NCBI GenBank assembly: GCA_903827075.1
Contig: CAIKGX010000230.1
Span: forward strand, 1-7,765
Source of the DNA: an uncultured beta proteobacterium
GTDB taxonomy: Bacteria; Pseudomonadota; Gammaproteobacteria; Burkholderiales; Burkholderiaceae
Length of the DNA: 7,765 bases
Reading direction: 5' to 3'
A model generated the notes under the pieces. The model was given only the letters and a program-made list of their open reading frames with translations. It did not search any database and was not told the origin of the DNA. Positions 6,523-7,765 of this stretch are shown here, piece after piece. The translations under genes were made by a program, and so were the position numbers. How positions within the stretch are numbered: the first letter of the stretch is position 1; each line of letters begins with the position of its first letter.

Positions 6523-7286
6523 AAGCTTCTGGCAAAAAAGGATTGATTCCTTTTATTACGGCTGGTGATCCCGATCCGGCACTCACTGTTGAGATCATGC
6601 ATGCTTTGGTACGCGGTGGATCTAATGTGATTGAATTGGGTGTGCCTTTTTCAGATCCCATGGCTGATGGCCCTGTTATTCAGCGATCTTCAGAAAGGGC
6701 TTTGACTCACGGCGTCACTTTGCATAGCTGCTTAGAGATGGTGAAGGCGTTCCGCCAGACTGATCCAAATACACCGGTTGTATTGATGGGTTATGCCAAT
6801 CCAGTGGAGCAGATGGGGGCGGAGCGTTTTGCTACGGAAGCGAAAGCTGCTGGCGTAGACGGTGTTTTAATAGTCGACTACCCACCTGAAGAGTGCGTGG
6901 ATTTTGCCGCCAGAATGCGCGTAGCAGGGGTAGACCCCATTTTCTTGCTGGCACCTACTTCATCACCAGAACGTATCAAAGAAGCCGCCAAAATAGCTTC
7001 TGGTTATATCTATTACGTCTCGATGCGTGGGGTAACCGGTGCTTCCCACTTAAATACCCAGGATGTGGCCAGTATTATTCCCAAAATCCGCGAAGAAACC
7101 GCCATTCCCATTGCCGTGGGATTTGGTATTAACGATGCCGCCAGTGCCAAAGCAGTGTCTAAAACAGCAGATGCGGTGGTCATTGGCAGTCGAATTATTC
7201 GCCTTTTAGAGGATGCACCCCCAGGCCAGGCGGTACAATCACTTGAAACCTTTATACGTGAAATTCGCGTCGCCTTGGATAGCTAA
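6489..7286 (+). CDS. trpA: Tryptophan synthase alpha chain TrpA
   Basis: TrpA cleaves indole-3-glycerol phosphate to indole and glyceraldehyde 3-phosphate; the indole passes through an internal tunnel to TrpB. The 265-residue product is a normal-length (beta/alpha)8 barrel. The catalytic residues are Glu49 in IELGVPFSDP and Asp60 in MADGPVIQ, the same numbers as in the Salmonella enzyme. Other family segments are the N-terminal LIPFITAGDP (19-28), loop 6 at YVSMRGVTGA (176-185) and the phosphate-binding GFGI (211-214) and VIGSR (231-235). The ATG at 6489 gives the expected N-terminus (MSKISALFKELK). It lies 14 AT-rich bases after trpB with no Shine-Dalgarno sequence, inside the loop of a possible hairpin, so expression may be tied to trpB translation. 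The accD start follows after only five bases. The gene is intact. Confidence 0.98.
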   Translation: MSKISALFKELKASGKKGLIPFITAGDPDPALTVEIMHALVRGGSNVIELGVPFSDPMADGPVIQRSSERALTHGVTLHSCLEMVKAFRQTDPNTPVVLMGYANPVEQMGAERFATEAKAAGVDGVLIVDYPPEECVDFAARMRVAGVDPIFLLAPTSSPERIKEAAKIASGYIYYVSMRGVTGASHLNTQDVASIIPKIREETAIPIAVGFGINDAASAKAVSKTADAVVIGSRIIRLLEDAPPGQAVQSLETFIREIRVALDS

Positions 7287-7291
7287 AAGAC

Positions 7292-7765
7292 ATGAGCTGG
7301 ATCGATAAATTACTCCCACCCCAAATTCAACACACTGACCCTGCGAATCGCAAGTCAGTGCCTGAAGGTTTATGGGTCAAGTGCCCCAGCTGTGAAACCG
7401 TTCTGTACAGCACTGATATCGAGGCTAATTTATCGGTTTGCCCTAAATGCAGTCATCACATGCGGATTGGTGCGCGTCAGCGTTTAGATGGCTTGCTAGA
7501 TCCAAAAGGCCGTTATGAGATTGGCGCAGATATCTATCCAATCGATCCACTGAAATTCAAAGATTCTAAAAAATATCCAGATCGCTTGAAAGAAGCTAAT
7601 GATGCTTCTGGCGAGTCAGAGGCTTTAGTGGTTCTTGGTGGCAAGATTGAATCCATCCCCGTAGTTGCCGCATGTTTTGAGTTTCAATACATGGGTGGTT
7701 CAATGGGTTCAGTGGTTGGTGAGCGATTTGTGCGTGGCGTTCAAGAAGCCATTGATAAGAAATGC
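7292..7765 (+). CDS. accD: Acetyl-CoA carboxylase carboxyltransferase subunit beta AccD (5' part)
   Basis: AccD with AccA forms the carboxyltransferase that moves the carboxyl group from biotin on AccB to acetyl-CoA, giving malonyl-CoA for fatty acid synthesis. The 158 codons present run open to the window edge; the family usually has about 290 residues, so the rest lies to the right. The start MSWIDKLLPP is typical. A zinc ribbon is formed by Cys31 and Cys34 (KCPSC) and Cys50 and Cys53 (VCPKC), matching E. coli Cys27, 30, 46 and 49. The crotonase-like carboxyltransferase domain then begins, with FEFQYMGGSMGSVVGE (127-142) as its conserved signature. The ATG lies five bases after the trpA stop, preceded only by the weak purine run AAAAGA, so it is probably co-transcribed with trpBA. 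In many relatives folC follows accD. The truncation is due to the window edge, not damage. Confidence 0.96.
   Translation, partial: MSWIDKLLPPQIQHTDPANRKSVPEGLWVKCPSCETVLYSTDIEANLSVCPKCSHHMRIGARQRLDGLLDPKGRYEIGADIYPIDPLKFKDSKKYPDRLKEANDASGESEALVVLGGKIESIPVVAACFEFQYMGGSMGSVVGERFVRGVQEAIDKKC

Noticed and set aside
659..6661. Many antisense open frames of about 60-130 codons, such as 1903-2292, 4952-5269 and 5993-6286.
   Set aside because: Each lies inside a well-identified sense gene, has low-complexity or unnatural composition (Ser/Pro/His/Arg-rich), shows no family motif and has no convincing start context. They are shadows of the coding strand.
6893..7132. A 79-codon plus-strand frame inside trpA.
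   Set aside because: It lies wholly within trpA in another frame, which carries all catalytic motifs; the alternative product is rich in Arg, Tyr and Cys with no recognisable domain.
7281..7298. Short inverted repeat AGCT...AGCT around the accD start.
   Set aside because: Only four base pairs, too short to separate from chance.
7292..7765. accD appearing as a short, stopless gene.
   Set aside because: The frame is open to the last base and the conserved carboxyltransferase signature is just beginning, so this is window truncation rather than a pseudogene.
1..7765. A previously undescribed defence, mobile or RNA-based system.
   Set aside because: The window is almost wholly occupied by recognised housekeeping genes; there is no CRISPR-type repeat spacing, transposase, integrase, tRNA or rRNA sequence, and no gap longer than 56 bases to hold one.

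Overview
This window is a densely packed run of eight same-strand (+) genes in the order leuB - asd - fimV-like - truA - trpF - trpB - trpA - accD. The last gene is cut by the right edge. The order, the protein sequences and a base composition that looks to be in the mid-40s % G+C by eye all suggest a betaproteobacterium of the order Burkholderiales. A small-genome freshwater lineage such as Polynucleobacter is my best guess. That placement is inference from gene order and recalled sequence similarity, with no search run.

Layout. Positions 1-29 carry only the upstream flank and ribosome binding site of leuB. The gene leuB (30-1103) makes the third enzyme of leucine synthesis. A 56-base AT-rich gap follows, the longest non-coding stretch here. 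Then comes asd (1160-2317), aspartate-semialdehyde dehydrogenase. Its stop overlaps by one base the start of a membrane-anchored FimV/HubP-type protein (2317-3720). Then come truA (3730-4560, tRNA pseudouridine synthase), trpF (4577-5251), trpB (5281-6474), trpA (6489-7286) and the first 158 codons of accD (7292-7765). The gaps after asd are -1, 9, 16, 29, 14 and 5 bases, so the block from asd onward reads as one transcription unit. The leuB gene may belong to the same unit or to an upstream leu operon.

How the genes fit together. The trpF, trpB and trpA products do three late steps of tryptophan synthesis: phosphoribosylanthranilate isomerisation and the two half-reactions of tryptophan synthase. 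LeuB and Asd serve leucine and aspartate-family synthesis, AccD starts fatty acid synthesis, TruA modifies tRNA, and the FimV-like protein probably organises the cell pole or pili. The leuB-asd-fimV-truA-trpF-accD order is an old proteobacterial arrangement, also known in Pseudomonas aeruginosa. Here trpB-trpA lies between trpF and accD. All enzymes have intact catalytic motifs and no gene looks broken or recently acquired.

I found no mobile element, CRISPR array, RNA gene or credible new biological system. The points worth a second look are modest: an unusually compact FimV, and inverted repeats that lie on the truA, trpF and trpA start regions, where no Shine-Dalgarno sequence is visible and translational coupling is plausible. 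There is also a 13-base palindrome just before the well-formed trpB ribosome binding site.
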